Positions 1 through 9,039 of a stretch of 64,000 bases of DNA are shown here, piece by piece. This stretch comes from Candidatus Defluviibacterium haderslevense. Lineage in GTDB: Bacteria > Bacteroidota > Bacteroidia > Chitinophagales > Saprospiraceae. Below the pieces are notes generated by a model. That model was not told where the DNA came from and did no database searches. It saw nothing but the letters and a program-made list of their open reading frames with translations. The translations under genes were made by a program, and so were the position numbers. The DNA lies in assembly GCA_016712225.1 (NCBI GenBank), contig JADJRL010000003.1, positions 2,307,501 through 2,371,500 on the forward strand. Reading direction: 5' to 3'. Each line of letters opens with the position of its first letter. The first letter of the stretch is position 1.

Positions 1-15
1 CGTCATGACTATATA

Positions 16-1140
16 TTATTGTTTTAACAAAATTCGAATGGGATCTTCTAGAAGTTCTTTGAGTTTTACCAAAAAAGTTACTGAAGTGCTACCATCAATG
101 ATACGATGGTCATAAGATAAAGCTAGGTACATCATGGGCCTAATCACAACTTCACCATTTAGAGCAATAGGACGATCTTTAATGGCATGCATTCCAAGAA
201 TTGCGGATTGCGGAATATTAATAATGGGAGTACTCAACAATGACCCAAAGACGCCCCCGTTTGTTATGGTAAATGTGCCACCGCTCATTTCCTGAATAGA
301 TAATTTTCCATTCTTTGCTTTTTCAGCTAATTCCTTGAGAGCTAACTCAAATTCATGAAGCTTTATGCTTTCAATATTTCTAATGGGTGGAACTACAAGA
401 CCTGTGGGCGTTGAGATAGCAACAGAAATATCAACATAATCATGGTATACCAAATCGTCTCCATCAATATAAGCATTCACAGAAGGCATTTCTAATAATA
501 CTTGAGCGCATGCCTTGGCAAAAAGGGACATAAATCCTAATTTAATTCCATATTTTTCTAAAAACCATTCATTGTGTTTCGTACGTAAGGAAATTAGAGC
601 AGACATATCCACCTCATTAAATGTGGTGAGCATTGCAGTCTGATTTTTTGCGTCCACCAAATGCTTGGCAATGGTCCTTCTCATTCTGGACATTTTTTCA
701 CGCCTTACGGATGGATTTGATGCGATGATTTCGCCTTGTTGTTCTATGGTAAAATGTGGTGGAATATTTGGGTTGGAAGGACTTGCTTCTGATGGAATTT
801 CTATATCTTTTTGAATTTCTGGTGCAGGCGAGTTTTGTAGGATATGAGTAATTTGTGGTTGAGTTTCTTTGGGATTAGGAGCTACATTTGACTTAACTGT
901 ATCTAATGTATCAATCTGGGCTACTATCGCTCCTACAGTCAGATCATCCCCTTCCTTAGCCATTTGAATAAGCTTGCCAGCTACTTCTGCTGGAAGTTCG
1001 AAAGTTGCTTTATCGGATTCAAATTCGCATAATAACTCATCCAATTTAACCATCGAACCATTTTCCTTAAGCCACTTAGAAAGACTTACTTCAGTTACAG
1101 ATTCCCCAATGGACGGAACCTTTATATCAATTATTGCCAT
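16..1140 (-). CDS. 2-oxoacid dehydrogenase E2 (succinyltransferase-like), lacking the E3-binding domain
   Basis: Acyltransferase core of a 2-oxoglutarate dehydrogenase-type complex, which moves the succinyl group from the lipoyl arm to CoA in the cytoplasm. The N-terminal lipoyl domain (about residues 3-77) carries the lipoylation lysine in ESDKATFE. The C-terminal catalytic domain (about 145-374) ends with the YDHRIIDG active-site motif and has the TNGGVFGS stretch typical of SucB/OdhB. Between them lies only a proline-rich linker of about 65 residues; the usual peripheral-subunit-binding domain with its GxGGRITKxD motif is not seen, and 374 residues is shorter than the usual 400 or more. 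No E1 gene is adjacent. The E2 assignment is firm; the substrate is inferred from similarity to SucB. Confidence 0.88.
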   Translation of the reverse strand: MAIIDIKVPSIGESVTEVSLSKWLKENGSMVKLDELLCEFESDKATFELPAEVAGKLIQMAKEGDDLTVGAIVAQIDTLDTVKSNVAPNPKETQPQITHILQNSPAPEIQKDIEIPSEASPSNPNIPPHFTIEQQGEIIASNPSVRREKMSRMRRTIAKHLVDAKNQTAMLTTFNEVDMSALISLRTKHNEWFLEKYGIKLGFMSLFAKACAQVLLEMPSVNAYIDGDDLVYHDYVDISVAISTPTGLVVPPIRNIESIKLHEFELALKELAEKAKNGKLSIQEMSGGTFTITNGGVFGSLLSTPIINIPQSAILGMHAIKDRPIALNGEVVIRPMMYLALSYDHRIIDGSTSVTFLVKLKELLEDPIRILLKQ

Positions 1141-1157
1141 AGTTTTATATTACTTCA

Positions 1158-1165
1158 CAAAGATA
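1158..1165 (-). promoter_or_regulatory. Bacteroidota -7 element upstream of the E2 gene
   Basis: On the minus strand this reads TATCTTTG, a match to the TAnnTTTG -7 element of Bacteroidota sigma-ABfA promoters, 18 bp before the E2 start codon. No convincing -33 TTG was seen at the usual spacing. Confidence 0.45.
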
Positions 1166-1274
1166 TCACTATGTCAATGGATATCGAACTTAATTCCAAC
1201 TATTCTAATTATCAAAATCTTAATTATTGGGGAATGGGCCAATTCAGTTTATTTTTTAGTGAAATGTTTTAGAT

Positions 1275-2129
1275 TTGCAATTCGTGGAGACATTGAATAC
1301 AAATAAGAAATATCATTCTAAATTACTTTTGGTTGGTGAATATGCACTTTTAGTGGGTGGAGATGCCTTAAGTATTTGTTATGACACTTTTTATGGTGTG
1401 TGGCAATATGGAGTCCATGAATATCCCAGTTTGCATCCTTTATTGCATTATATTCGGAATCATGAAACTTTAAGTAAGATTATATTGCACTCTCAATTTG
1501 AAAATGAATTGTCTAAAGGATTGTTTTTCAAAAGTAATATTCCGGAAGGCTATGGATTAGGAAGTAGTGGGGCGTTGTGTGCAGCAGTTTTAGATCAATT
1601 TTCAAAAGCTCATTTTAAAGAATTAAATGAAATCAAATCGATTCTTGGAATGATGGAATCTTTTTTTCATGGACAGAGTTCCGGTTTAGATCCTTTAGTT
1701 TCTTATATGGATAAAACCTTATGGGTCAAGCACACTGGCTACGTTGAATTGATTCCTAATCATATTCAATTGAATGCAAAGAAATATTCTATTTCATTAT
1801 ATGATTCCGGCCAAAGACGTCATACAGAACAATTGGTAAATTTGTTTAAGGAAAAAATAAATTCAACTTTATTCCGTGAACTTTACCAACAAGAAATTAT
1901 TCAAGTGAATCATCATTTAATTGATGCCTTATTAAATCAGCATGAAGATTTAGTCATTCAAAATTGGAAACAATTGAGTATAAATAGTCTTAAGATTTAC
2001 GATGCATTTATTCCAATACATGTAAAAAAATATTGGCAACAAGGATTGGATATTAATGATTATTATCTTAAACTTTGTGGAGCTGGTGGTGGAGGTTATT
2101 TTTTAAGTTTGAAAACTAATCAGAGATAA
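1275..2129 (+). CDS. GHMP-family kinase (mevalonate kinase-like)
   Basis: Small-molecule kinase of the galactokinase/homoserine/mevalonate/phosphomevalonate superfamily. The ATP-binding motif is IPEGYGLGSSGA (about residues 90-101), and a C-terminal glycine-rich loop GAGGGGYF (about 270-277) matches motif 3 of the superfamily. In Bacteroidota such genes usually serve mevalonate-pathway isoprenoid synthesis, but no other pathway gene is adjacent, so the substrate is inference. There is no ATG before the conserved KLLLVGEYAL segment. Translation must begin at TTG (1275), GTG (1284) or TTG (1293). It is transcribed divergently from the E2 gene. Confidence 0.75.
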   Translation: MQFVETLNTNKKYHSKLLLVGEYALLVGGDALSICYDTFYGVWQYGVHEYPSLHPLLHYIRNHETLSKIILHSQFENELSKGLFFKSNIPEGYGLGSSGALCAAVLDQFSKAHFKELNEIKSILGMMESFFHGQSSGLDPLVSYMDKTLWVKHTGYVELIPNHIQLNAKKYSISLYDSGQRRHTEQLVNLFKEKINSTLFRELYQQEIIQVNHHLIDALLNQHEDLVIQNWKQLSINSLKIYDAFIPIHVKKYWQQGLDINDYYLKLCGAGGGGYFLSLKTNQR

Positions 2130-2175
2130 GCTATGATTTACAATAAATAAATCAAGTTAAAAATATTCCTGTTTA

Positions 2176-2733
2176 TTATTTAAGAAATAATTTTCTTCCA
2201 AGCCAAACAAAAAGACATATAATAGCAACTATTAAACACATAAATATAGTTAACCATTTCAGAATAGAACATGTCGAACTCATCCACACTAGAGTTGGTA
2301 ATTGTTTGGGATAATTAGAAAGTAAGGTAATGATATTAATGTTTTCTAAATAATCAAAGGCACCGGCCAATAAAGGTAGTACGTTTAATTTCCATAAATT
2401 CGATTTTGAGCTTGTAACCAAGCTGAGTAAAAAACTTAACAATAAACCGTAAAGTATCATGTAGGTCAAGGGATAAACCGAATCAATGATAGATTCAATA
2501 AGTAAATAATATTTGCGACCTTGTTCACCTATGATATCAAATATGGTATATACATCTTCGGTAGTATAGCCTGTTATTTTGAGATCCAATACTTGTATTA
2601 AGTTATTTGGATCAATGATGTTTTTACAATAGGGCATAACGAACATTCCAAAAAACATATTGATAAGGAAAGCTAACAATATGTTTTTTGGTTTGGTGAT
2701 TGCATGAAAAAAATTCGAAATATGAGTTATCAT
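2176..2733 (-). CDS. Hypothetical integral membrane protein
   Basis: 185-residue protein I do not recognise. Hydrophobic segments near residues 17-35, 87-108, and 150-180 suggest three to four membrane helices, with a soluble stretch at about 40-80. It ends in basic residues (GRKLFLK), suggesting a cytoplasmic C-terminus. It lies 62 bp upstream, in transcription order, of nothing obviously related; a DoxX-like gene follows on the same strand further right. Function unknown. Confidence 0.6.
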   Translation of the reverse strand: MITHISNFFHAITKPKNILLAFLINMFFGMFVMPYCKNIIDPNNLIQVLDLKITGYTTEDVYTIFDIIGEQGRKYYLLIESIIDSVYPLTYMILYGLLLSFLLSLVTSSKSNLWKLNVLPLLAGAFDYLENINIITLLSNYPKQLPTLVWMSSTCSILKWLTIFMCLIVAIICLFVWLGRKLFLK

Positions 2734-2795
2734 TTTAAATATGTTATAACCAAATAGCCCGAAAAAAAATGAACAATAATTTCTTTACTAGCAGT

Positions 2796-3164
2796 TTATT
2801 TTCCAAATAACCTACTTCCCAATTCGGGAAAACGAATGTATGCTGTTATTCCAATTACGATAGCAATTACGATATTAAGTGTAATGGGTAGATTTCCTTG
2901 AAAGTGAGCCATTATTGTACCACCCATATATCCCACTAAAAGTAAAGTTCCTAATACTCCGGTTCTTGGAATCAGAAATAAAATAATGCATAATAACTCA
3001 GTTATTCCAATCCCAATTCGGTGTGTATCATTTAATCCAAATTTCTGAAAACCTTCCATAACTTCTGCAGATCCAGATAATTTACCGAAAGCACTAAAAA
3101 TAAATAGTGCAGCTATAAAGCCTGATAAAACCCAACCGATAATGCTTTTTGTTTTTTTTGTCAT
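2796..3164 (-). CDS. DoxX-like small membrane protein
   Basis: 122-residue protein with four predicted membrane helices (about 8-28, 48-68, 70-90, 95-112). The pattern FSAFGKLSGSAEVMEGFQKFG followed by a helix with GIGITELLCIILFLIPRTG is characteristic in order and spacing of the DoxX_2 family of uncharacterised inner-membrane proteins. DoxX relatives are associated with redox or oxidative-stress functions, but no specific activity can be inferred here. The start ATG is followed directly by a basic KKTK stretch, as expected for a membrane insertion signal. Confidence 0.7.
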   Translation of the reverse strand: MTKKTKSIIGWVLSGFIAALFIFSAFGKLSGSAEVMEGFQKFGLNDTHRIGIGITELLCIILFLIPRTGVLGTLLLVGYMGGTIMAHFQGNLPITLNIVIAIVIGITAYIRFPELGSRLFGK

Positions 3165-3334
3165 GTTTGTTTTTTTTAATATAAGTAATAAATAATTTTA
3201 AAATTAATATGGATGTATTAATTATTCATGGAATGAGTTTCTTAAGGTATAATATTACATTTTGTCAAATCATTTTGTAATCCTAATCGATGTTTGTAAG
3301 GGTTACATTGAATGGCCTAACTTAATCAAATGTA

Positions 3335-5503
3335 TTACTTTCCCGAATACGGAAATCCTCTATTACGCATCAAGGCTCCTATACTTGGATCTTTACCTCT
3401 AAAAGCTTTATATCCTTCTGCTTCGTCAACGGTATTCCCAACACTGAATACATGATCTCTTAATCGCTTTCCAACTTCTTTATCATAAGCTCCGCCGGCT
3501 TCTGTGAAGGCTTCATAGGCATCCGCACTCAAAACATCAGACCACAAATAACTATAGTATCCTGCGCTGTATCCATCGTCTGCAAAAATATGTGCAAATT
3601 GCGGTGTTCTGTGTCGCATAACGATTTCTTTTGGCATTCCCAAAGCTGCTAATTCCTTTTTTTCAAAAGCATCGGGGTCAATTTTTATTGCTCCTGCAAG
3701 ATGCAGTTTCATATCAATTAATGCACTGGAAAGGTATTCCACTGTACTAAATCCCTTATTGAACGTAGCAGCTTTTTCAATTTTATCAACTAAATTTTTT
3801 GGAATGGCTTCACCTGTTTTATAATGCAATGCAAATTTATTTAAGATTTCTGGAGTGGATAACCAACGTTCTAAAATTTGTGATGGAAATTCTACATAAT
3901 CTGTCGATACATTAGTCCCGCTTAATTTTGGATAAGTAACATTCGATGAAAGACCGTGCAATGCATGACCGAATTCATGAAAAAGAGTCCTTGCATCTTC
4001 AAAGGAAATCAATATAGGTTCACCTTCTTTACCTTTGATGAAGTTAGAATTATTAGAAACGATAGTCGTAATATCTCCATTGTTTCTACTTTGTTCACGA
4101 TAAGCCGTCATCCAGGCGCCGGATCGTTTTCCTGTGCGAGCATATGGATCAAAATACCATAAGCCGATTTGTTTTCCACTTGTTTTATCGCTCACTTTCC
4201 AAACGCTTACATCCGGATGAAAAACCGGAACATCAGATAATGGTGTAAATTCAAAATTAAATAATTCTCCGGCCATCCAAAACATGCCTTCGCGCATTTT
4301 TTCAAGTTGAAGATAAGGCTTTACTTCATTTTCATCCAGATTGTATTTTGCTTTACGTACTTTCTCAGCATAATATCTGTAATCCCATGCTTCTATTTTG
4401 ATTCCCTTTTTTTCCTGGTCAGCAATTTTTTGCATATCTGCTACTTCTTCCTTGACCCGTGCTACTGCTGGTTTCCAAACTTGTAATAATAAGTCGATAG
4501 CTTTCTCTGGGGTTTTAGCCATCTTATTACTGAGTCTCCAATGCGCATGAGTCGGAAATCCTAATAATGAAGCTCTTTCGGCGCGAAGTGCAAGTATTTC
4601 TGTGATTATAGAATTATTATCATGATCGCCACCATTATCGCCTCTATTAATAAACATGTGCCAGGCTTTTTCTCTCAATGACCTATCTGAACAATAGGTT
4701 AGAAACGGTTCAATGGATGATCTCGTATTGGCTACTAACCATCCAGTTTTATTTTTTGATTTTGCCATTTCGGCAGCATCATTTTTAATAGCATCCGGTA
4801 AATCTGCTACCTGTGCTTCTGTTAATTCCATGAATAGATCACCCTCATCACTCAATAAATTTTGACTGAATTTTGTATTTAATGAAGCCAATTTTTGATT
4901 GATATCTGCAACTTTTTTCTTAACAGCGGCATCTAATTGTGCACCATTATATACAAAATCAGTATAGTATTTCCATACCAATCGTTGTTGTTCTGAAGTT
5001 AATTTTTGTTTCTCAGGACTATTGTATACTACTTCTATTCTTTTAAACAGGGCTTCATTTTGATTGATTTGATCATTGAAAGCAGCAATAATGGGTTGCA
5101 TTTCAGTATCAATAATTTGAAACTCAGGCGTATTCATATTAGAGCTCCAGATGTTAAATAGATTGAATACTCGTAGGTATGTTGATCCCGTAAGTTCCAA
5201 AGCTGCAATGGTGTTTTCAAATGTGGGAGTATCAGGATTAGAAGTTATTTTAAGGATCTCCATACTGTCTTCAGCCATAGCAGCTAAAAGTGCAGGTTTA
5301 AAATCTGCAATGTTAATTTTATCTAGAGGTGGAATACCATTATAGGGTCCTGTCCATGGCTCTAATAATATATTTTTTGCAGCTGTGGCACTTTGGTCTT
5401 TCATTTCAGTAGATTTATTAGAAGTGCAACTTACAAAGCACATGAGGAAAAGGCCAACAATGCTCGCCTTAACAATTTCAAGAATATTAAATTTTGCGGT
5501 CAT
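3335..5503 (-). CDS. dcp: M3-family zinc metallopeptidase (peptidyl-dipeptidase Dcp-like) lipoprotein
   Basis: 722-residue oligopeptidase of family M3. The zinc-binding HEFGHALHG motif (HExxH) is about residue 510, and the downstream E of the third ligand lies in the ..DYVEFPSQ.. region typical of the family. The start begins with a hydrophobic segment ending in MCFVSCTSNKS, a lipoprotein signal with the acylated cysteine at about residue 26, so the enzyme is probably anchored in an envelope membrane. Dcp enzymes remove dipeptides from the C-terminus of peptides. Length fits Dcp (about 680 residues plus signal). A TATCTTTA -7-like element sits about 35 bp upstream (5537-5544). Confidence 0.88.
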   Translation of the reverse strand: MTAKFNILEIVKASIVGLFLMCFVSCTSNKSTEMKDQSATAAKNILLEPWTGPYNGIPPLDKINIADFKPALLAAMAEDSMEILKITSNPDTPTFENTIAALELTGSTYLRVFNLFNIWSSNMNTPEFQIIDTEMQPIIAAFNDQINQNEALFKRIEVVYNSPEKQKLTSEQQRLVWKYYTDFVYNGAQLDAAVKKKVADINQKLASLNTKFSQNLLSDEGDLFMELTEAQVADLPDAIKNDAAEMAKSKNKTGWLVANTRSSIEPFLTYCSDRSLREKAWHMFINRGDNGGDHDNNSIITEILALRAERASLLGFPTHAHWRLSNKMAKTPEKAIDLLLQVWKPAVARVKEEVADMQKIADQEKKGIKIEAWDYRYYAEKVRKAKYNLDENEVKPYLQLEKMREGMFWMAGELFNFEFTPLSDVPVFHPDVSVWKVSDKTSGKQIGLWYFDPYARTGKRSGAWMTAYREQSRNNGDITTIVSNNSNFIKGKEGEPILISFEDARTLFHEFGHALHGLSSNVTYPKLSGTNVSTDYVEFPSQILERWLSTPEILNKFALHYKTGEAIPKNLVDKIEKAATFNKGFSTVEYLSSALIDMKLHLAGAIKIDPDAFEKKELAALGMPKEIVMRHRTPQFAHIFADDGYSAGYYSYLWSDVLSADAYEAFTEAGGAYDKEVGKRLRDHVFSVGNTVDEAEGYKAFRGKDPSIGALMRNRGFPYSGK

Positions 5504-5603
5504 AATATAGAATTTAGTTTTGAGTTAAAAATTCAATAAAGATAAAATCTTTTAGTAATATACAAACCAATTTATCACTTTTATATTTGTAGGTTAGAAA
5601 TGG

Positions 5604-6062
5604 TTATACTCCAAATTGTGTTAGATGGTGATTTAAATGTTTGTAAAACATATTATTCCATTCGGTTTTGTTTAAAACACCAAATGATAGTGATTTCTTT
5701 CCTTCAAAATGTTGTTCACCCAAGATTTGAGTTTTATTGATATAAGCTATAAGCCTGTTTTTTTCTTGGTTAAAATCTTTTCTACCTTTAATAATGAAGG
5801 CAGGTGCAGTAGGGTTATTTTTAGGATATGGGTCTTCCCCGACAACTCTTTTTTTGACAAAGGCTTTTAAGATCAGCTTTAATATAAAGTTGGGTTCGGG
5901 ATGAATGTTTTCATAAGCCATTTCGTAGGTAACATTACAATGAGCAAGCATTTGATCTACAGTCATCACACCCCATTGTGCTTTTGTATCCGGATTTAAC
6001 AGTTCTATTCGTTGAATGATCGAATCAGAAATGGCTTTGGTAAAAATATTTGGTAAGGCCAT
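5604..6062 (-). CDS. DUF1569 protein of the DinB/YfiT four-helix superfamily
   Basis: 152-residue cytoplasmic protein. The pattern AQWGVMTVDQMLAHC near residues 28-42, the internal KNNPTAPAF segment and the C-terminal WNNMFYKHLNHHLTQFG are typical of DUF1569 proteins, whose histidines correspond to the metal site of the DinB superfamily (possible thiol-dependent transferases). Single gene with its own intergenic spaces. Actual reaction unknown. Confidence 0.7.
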   Translation of the reverse strand: MALPNIFTKAISDSIIQRIELLNPDTKAQWGVMTVDQMLAHCNVTYEMAYENIHPEPNFILKLILKAFVKKRVVGEDPYPKNNPTAPAFIIKGRKDFNQEKNRLIAYINKTQILGEQHFEGKKSLSFGVLNKTEWNNMFYKHLNHHLTQFGV

Positions 6063-6154
6063 GGTAAATTATTTTTAATAATTATTTAAGTATTTAATCC
6101 AATTTTTATTAGCAGTAATATTTTTAGTCGGCAGATTATTTTTGGAAATAAAAA

Positions 6155-8410
6155 TTAATGGATTAGAAGGTATTTAATTTGATTTTCATGATGATTTGTA
6201 TAGTATTTAATAATGTACATTCCACTGATCAAATGATTCACATCAAGGGTTTCATTTGGATTTAATTTGAATGTGGTCATTAAATTTCCGGAAATGCTGT
6301 AGATGGTTCCAACTATTTCATGATCATATAAATTTGTAATTTGTTGATTGGCAATAACCAACCGACTATCTTTTTTAGAATCAAAGTTTTGGTTTACAGG
6401 ACTTATACTAAAGGATTTCTGTTCGATTATTTTACTATTTTTCATGTATACTGCAGTACAAGAATTACAAATGCCCAATTCAGGAATGGTCATATAGGTC
6501 CAGAAGTATTGGAACCAAGCATTTTTGGGTTGAATATAATCATATCTGAATTTTAGTTCCTTGTTTTGATTATACCATAAGACTGAAGATGTATCTCCAG
6601 CTTTTAATCCGTATTGTAGATTCCAATAAGTAACAATTGGGTCTTTTTGTAGCGTGTAATTTCTAATATCGTGTTTTCTAAATCTTAATGTATCCAATAC
6701 ATGTAGGGTAGCAATTAATCCACTTCGCCAAATCTGAAAACTAGTATCATAAGGATCTTGTTGAGCCCAAAAACTATTGACATTACCACATGATCCTTCA
6801 AAGGGATCAATCACATACAAACTATCATACCACAATTCAAAATGTAAATGAGGATCACTGGCATCTCCGCTAGAACCCACTTCACCAATGATTTGACCAG
6901 GATAAACAACATCTCCGGGTTTTACTAAAATGGAATTCTTTTTTAAATGTCCATAATAGGTATAATATTTATCTCCATGTCTCAAGGCAACATAATTACC
7001 TAAACGTTTCGATGTATCAGCTATCGTTTCACGATCAAAAAGACCATCCTTAATGCTTGTAACAATTCCCGAATCTACAGCTTGAATGTATACACTCGAA
7101 TCCATCTGTTGAAATCCACTAATTACAAAATCTGTCCCCAAATGACCTAAATACGTTTTGTCTCCACAATAAGCATCTGACAAAATTGAATCGCTCCAAT
7201 TCACGTAGTTGACTATAATATAATCACGTCCATATGTTCCCACGACAGGTTGAAGAAATTTATGAATCGTATGTGTTTCGAATGCACCTGGTTCAGGAAG
7301 AAATTCAATGTCGCGGAGAATCTTTTGCGCTGGATGTGCGTATTCATGTATTGGTATCCATGAATTTTGAATTCCAAAATAGCTTTTTCCTGCATTGAAT
7401 GAACTTGACTTTGAAGTTAATTTGTAATTTAATTTGCTCGGATCTACAAAACCAACTGAACTTATATTTTTAGCCTTTGTGTTTCCTATATCTTGAACTT
7501 GCTGTGGTATGTTGCTCATGATTTGTCCGGCTCCTGCAAAAATATTATTGAATAAAACCAATAGATTGGTTTTGGAATCAATGTTAATAAAATTGCCAGT
7601 TGATTTTTCATTTACAAGGGTATTATGACTCAGCACTAATTGTTGTAAACCTGGATTTGAGAGGCCCTCTAAACCATATGAAATGATTCCACTGTTCTGA
7701 CTATTTGTTCCTTGCACGATGATGTTTCCTAAAATAATGGCTTGACCACCATTGGGAAGATCTATTTCATAACTGCCATCACCAGCTTCGGATGACAATT
7801 GATTATATTGAATGGTAGTAGCATACGCTCTTGATTTAATAAGATGCCCAACATGACTGTCATGTGAATAATTATACTGAAACAAAAGATGTTTTACATG
7901 ATTGATATACAAATTATGGGATTGACCATCTCCATAACCGTTAAAGGCAAATTCACAATATTCTATAATGATTTGACTGTTGATATTATCACCTGCCAAT
8001 ATTCCATTTTCATTGTTATGAAAGTAACAAGATCTCACGACAAGATGTGTAGCTTCTAGACGAATTCCTGCTCCATTTTTATCCGGAACTTTACATTCCG
8101 AAAATTCAATATTTTCTATAATTGTTGAATCTCCCTGAATAACCCAAATCGCTTTTTGTCCATACGCCTTACCTTCAGACTTCAAATGAGCTTTTCCTCC
8201 TAATCCGTTAATGTATAAGTGATGAGCTTTCCATAGACACACATCTTGTGTATAAATACCAGCATCAATGAGTACAGTGTCACCATTTTGTACGAGTCCT
8301 GAAACAGCACTTGGTTTTTTGTAAGTTCGGGTATTTCCCACATTCCAAATGGTAGCATTTAATTGATTTAAAATAAAAAAAACACTAATAGAGCATATTA
8401 TTTTTTTCAT
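6155..8410 (-). CDS. Secreted beta-helix / M23 peptidase fusion with type IX sorting domain
   Basis: 751-residue exported protein. Residues 1-19 are a signal peptide. Residues about 20-330 form repeated short strands with asparagines (NGAGIRLEA, NNENGILAGD), a right-handed parallel beta-helix like those of pectate lyases. Residues about 400-530 are an M23 (LytM) peptidase: HLGTDF supplies the first zinc ligands and DPHLHFELWY the HxH motif, followed by DP. The last ~70 residues (YSISGNLMTTF ... GMYIIKYYT) match the type IX secretion C-terminal sorting domain. It is probably a cell-surface enzyme acting on peptidoglycan or a similar substrate. Beta-helix plus M23 in one chain is unusual. Confidence 0.75.
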   Translation of the reverse strand: MKKIICSISVFFILNQLNATIWNVGNTRTYKKPSAVSGLVQNGDTVLIDAGIYTQDVCLWKAHHLYINGLGGKAHLKSEGKAYGQKAIWVIQGDSTIIENIEFSECKVPDKNGAGIRLEATHLVVRSCYFHNNENGILAGDNINSQIIIEYCEFAFNGYGDGQSHNLYINHVKHLLFQYNYSHDSHVGHLIKSRAYATTIQYNQLSSEAGDGSYEIDLPNGGQAIILGNIIVQGTNSQNSGIISYGLEGLSNPGLQQLVLSHNTLVNEKSTGNFINIDSKTNLLVLFNNIFAGAGQIMSNIPQQVQDIGNTKAKNISSVGFVDPSKLNYKLTSKSSSFNAGKSYFGIQNSWIPIHEYAHPAQKILRDIEFLPEPGAFETHTIHKFLQPVVGTYGRDYIIVNYVNWSDSILSDAYCGDKTYLGHLGTDFVISGFQQMDSSVYIQAVDSGIVTSIKDGLFDRETIADTSKRLGNYVALRHGDKYYTYYGHLKKNSILVKPGDVVYPGQIIGEVGSSGDASDPHLHFELWYDSLYVIDPFEGSCGNVNSFWAQQDPYDTSFQIWRSGLIATLHVLDTLRFRKHDIRNYTLQKDPIVTYWNLQYGLKAGDTSSVLWYNQNKELKFRYDYIQPKNAWFQYFWTYMTIPELGICNSCTAVYMKNSKIIEQKSFSISPVNQNFDSKKDSRLVIANQQITNLYDHEIVGTIYSISGNLMTTFKLNPNETLDVNHLISGMYIIKYYTNHHENQIKYLLIH

Positions 8411-8478
8411 CGGTTAAATTTCGATTACAAATTGATTTGGTTCGTCTTATTGTGCTGTTAAATATTTATACTTCTTAG

Positions 8479-9030
8479 TTATCTTTGACAAATAAAAATA
8501 AATGCGGGAGGAATATTGAGCGCTACAAATTCGATTTTAATTTTAGTGAAAATTTTTTCGTATATTTTTTTAAGAACTAATGAATAGTGTAGCTGAACAA
8601 AAATACTAGTAGATGTCATTGCTTTGCGAACTTCTTTTAAAATTCCCTGAACTTCATCTTTTGGTAATATAACAAATGGAATGGCGGAAATAATGATATC
8701 TATATTTTTAATATTTCTTAATGCTAAATGTTTTTCAATAAATAATGCAGAATCTTCTATAATTTCCATCCTGTCATCTTTTATATTGCGAAGAATCAAA
8801 CAAAATGCAGGATTGACCTCAAAGACAAGTAATCTGGCATTTGGGCTCATTTTTTCTAATATATGATGTGTTATAGCACCATCACCAGCTCCAAGTTCTA
8901 CGATAACTTGTGAATGAACAAAGTCAATTTGATTGACCATCATTTTACTGACAAACTTGGAGGTTCTGGATACAGAACCTATGGTCTTCATATTTTTAAT
9001 TCCTTCACGGAGGAAATCTAAATTTGCCAT
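8479..9030 (-). CDS. SAM-dependent methyltransferase, phospholipid N-methyltransferase-like
   Basis: 183-residue class I methyltransferase. Motif I is VELGAGDGAITHHIL (about residues 44-58), and the FEVNP acidic loop follows at about 72-76. The segment IDIIISAIPFVILP (about 111-124) matches the S-x-x-PF-x-x-LP post-II motif of the COG3963 family (phospholipid N-methyltransferases and rRNA adenine dimethylase relatives). The C-terminus (PPAFIFICQR) also fits that family. Lipid substrate is inferred only. It is followed within 10 bp by the OmpA-family gene upstream on the same strand, so the two may be co-transcribed. Confidence 0.65.
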   Translation of the reverse strand: MANLDFLREGIKNMKTIGSVSRTSKFVSKMMVNQIDFVHSQVIVELGAGDGAITHHILEKMSPNARLLVFEVNPAFCLILRNIKDDRMEIIEDSALFIEKHLALRNIKNIDIIISAIPFVILPKDEVQGILKEVRKAMTSTSIFVQLHYSLVLKKIYEKIFTKIKIEFVALNIPPAFIFICQR

Positions 9031-9039
9031 GTTCTGTAT

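Noticed and set aside
974..1306. Plus-strand frame opposite the E2 gene
   Set aside because: It is antisense to a clear E2 gene, lacks motifs and overlaps the GHMP kinase start.
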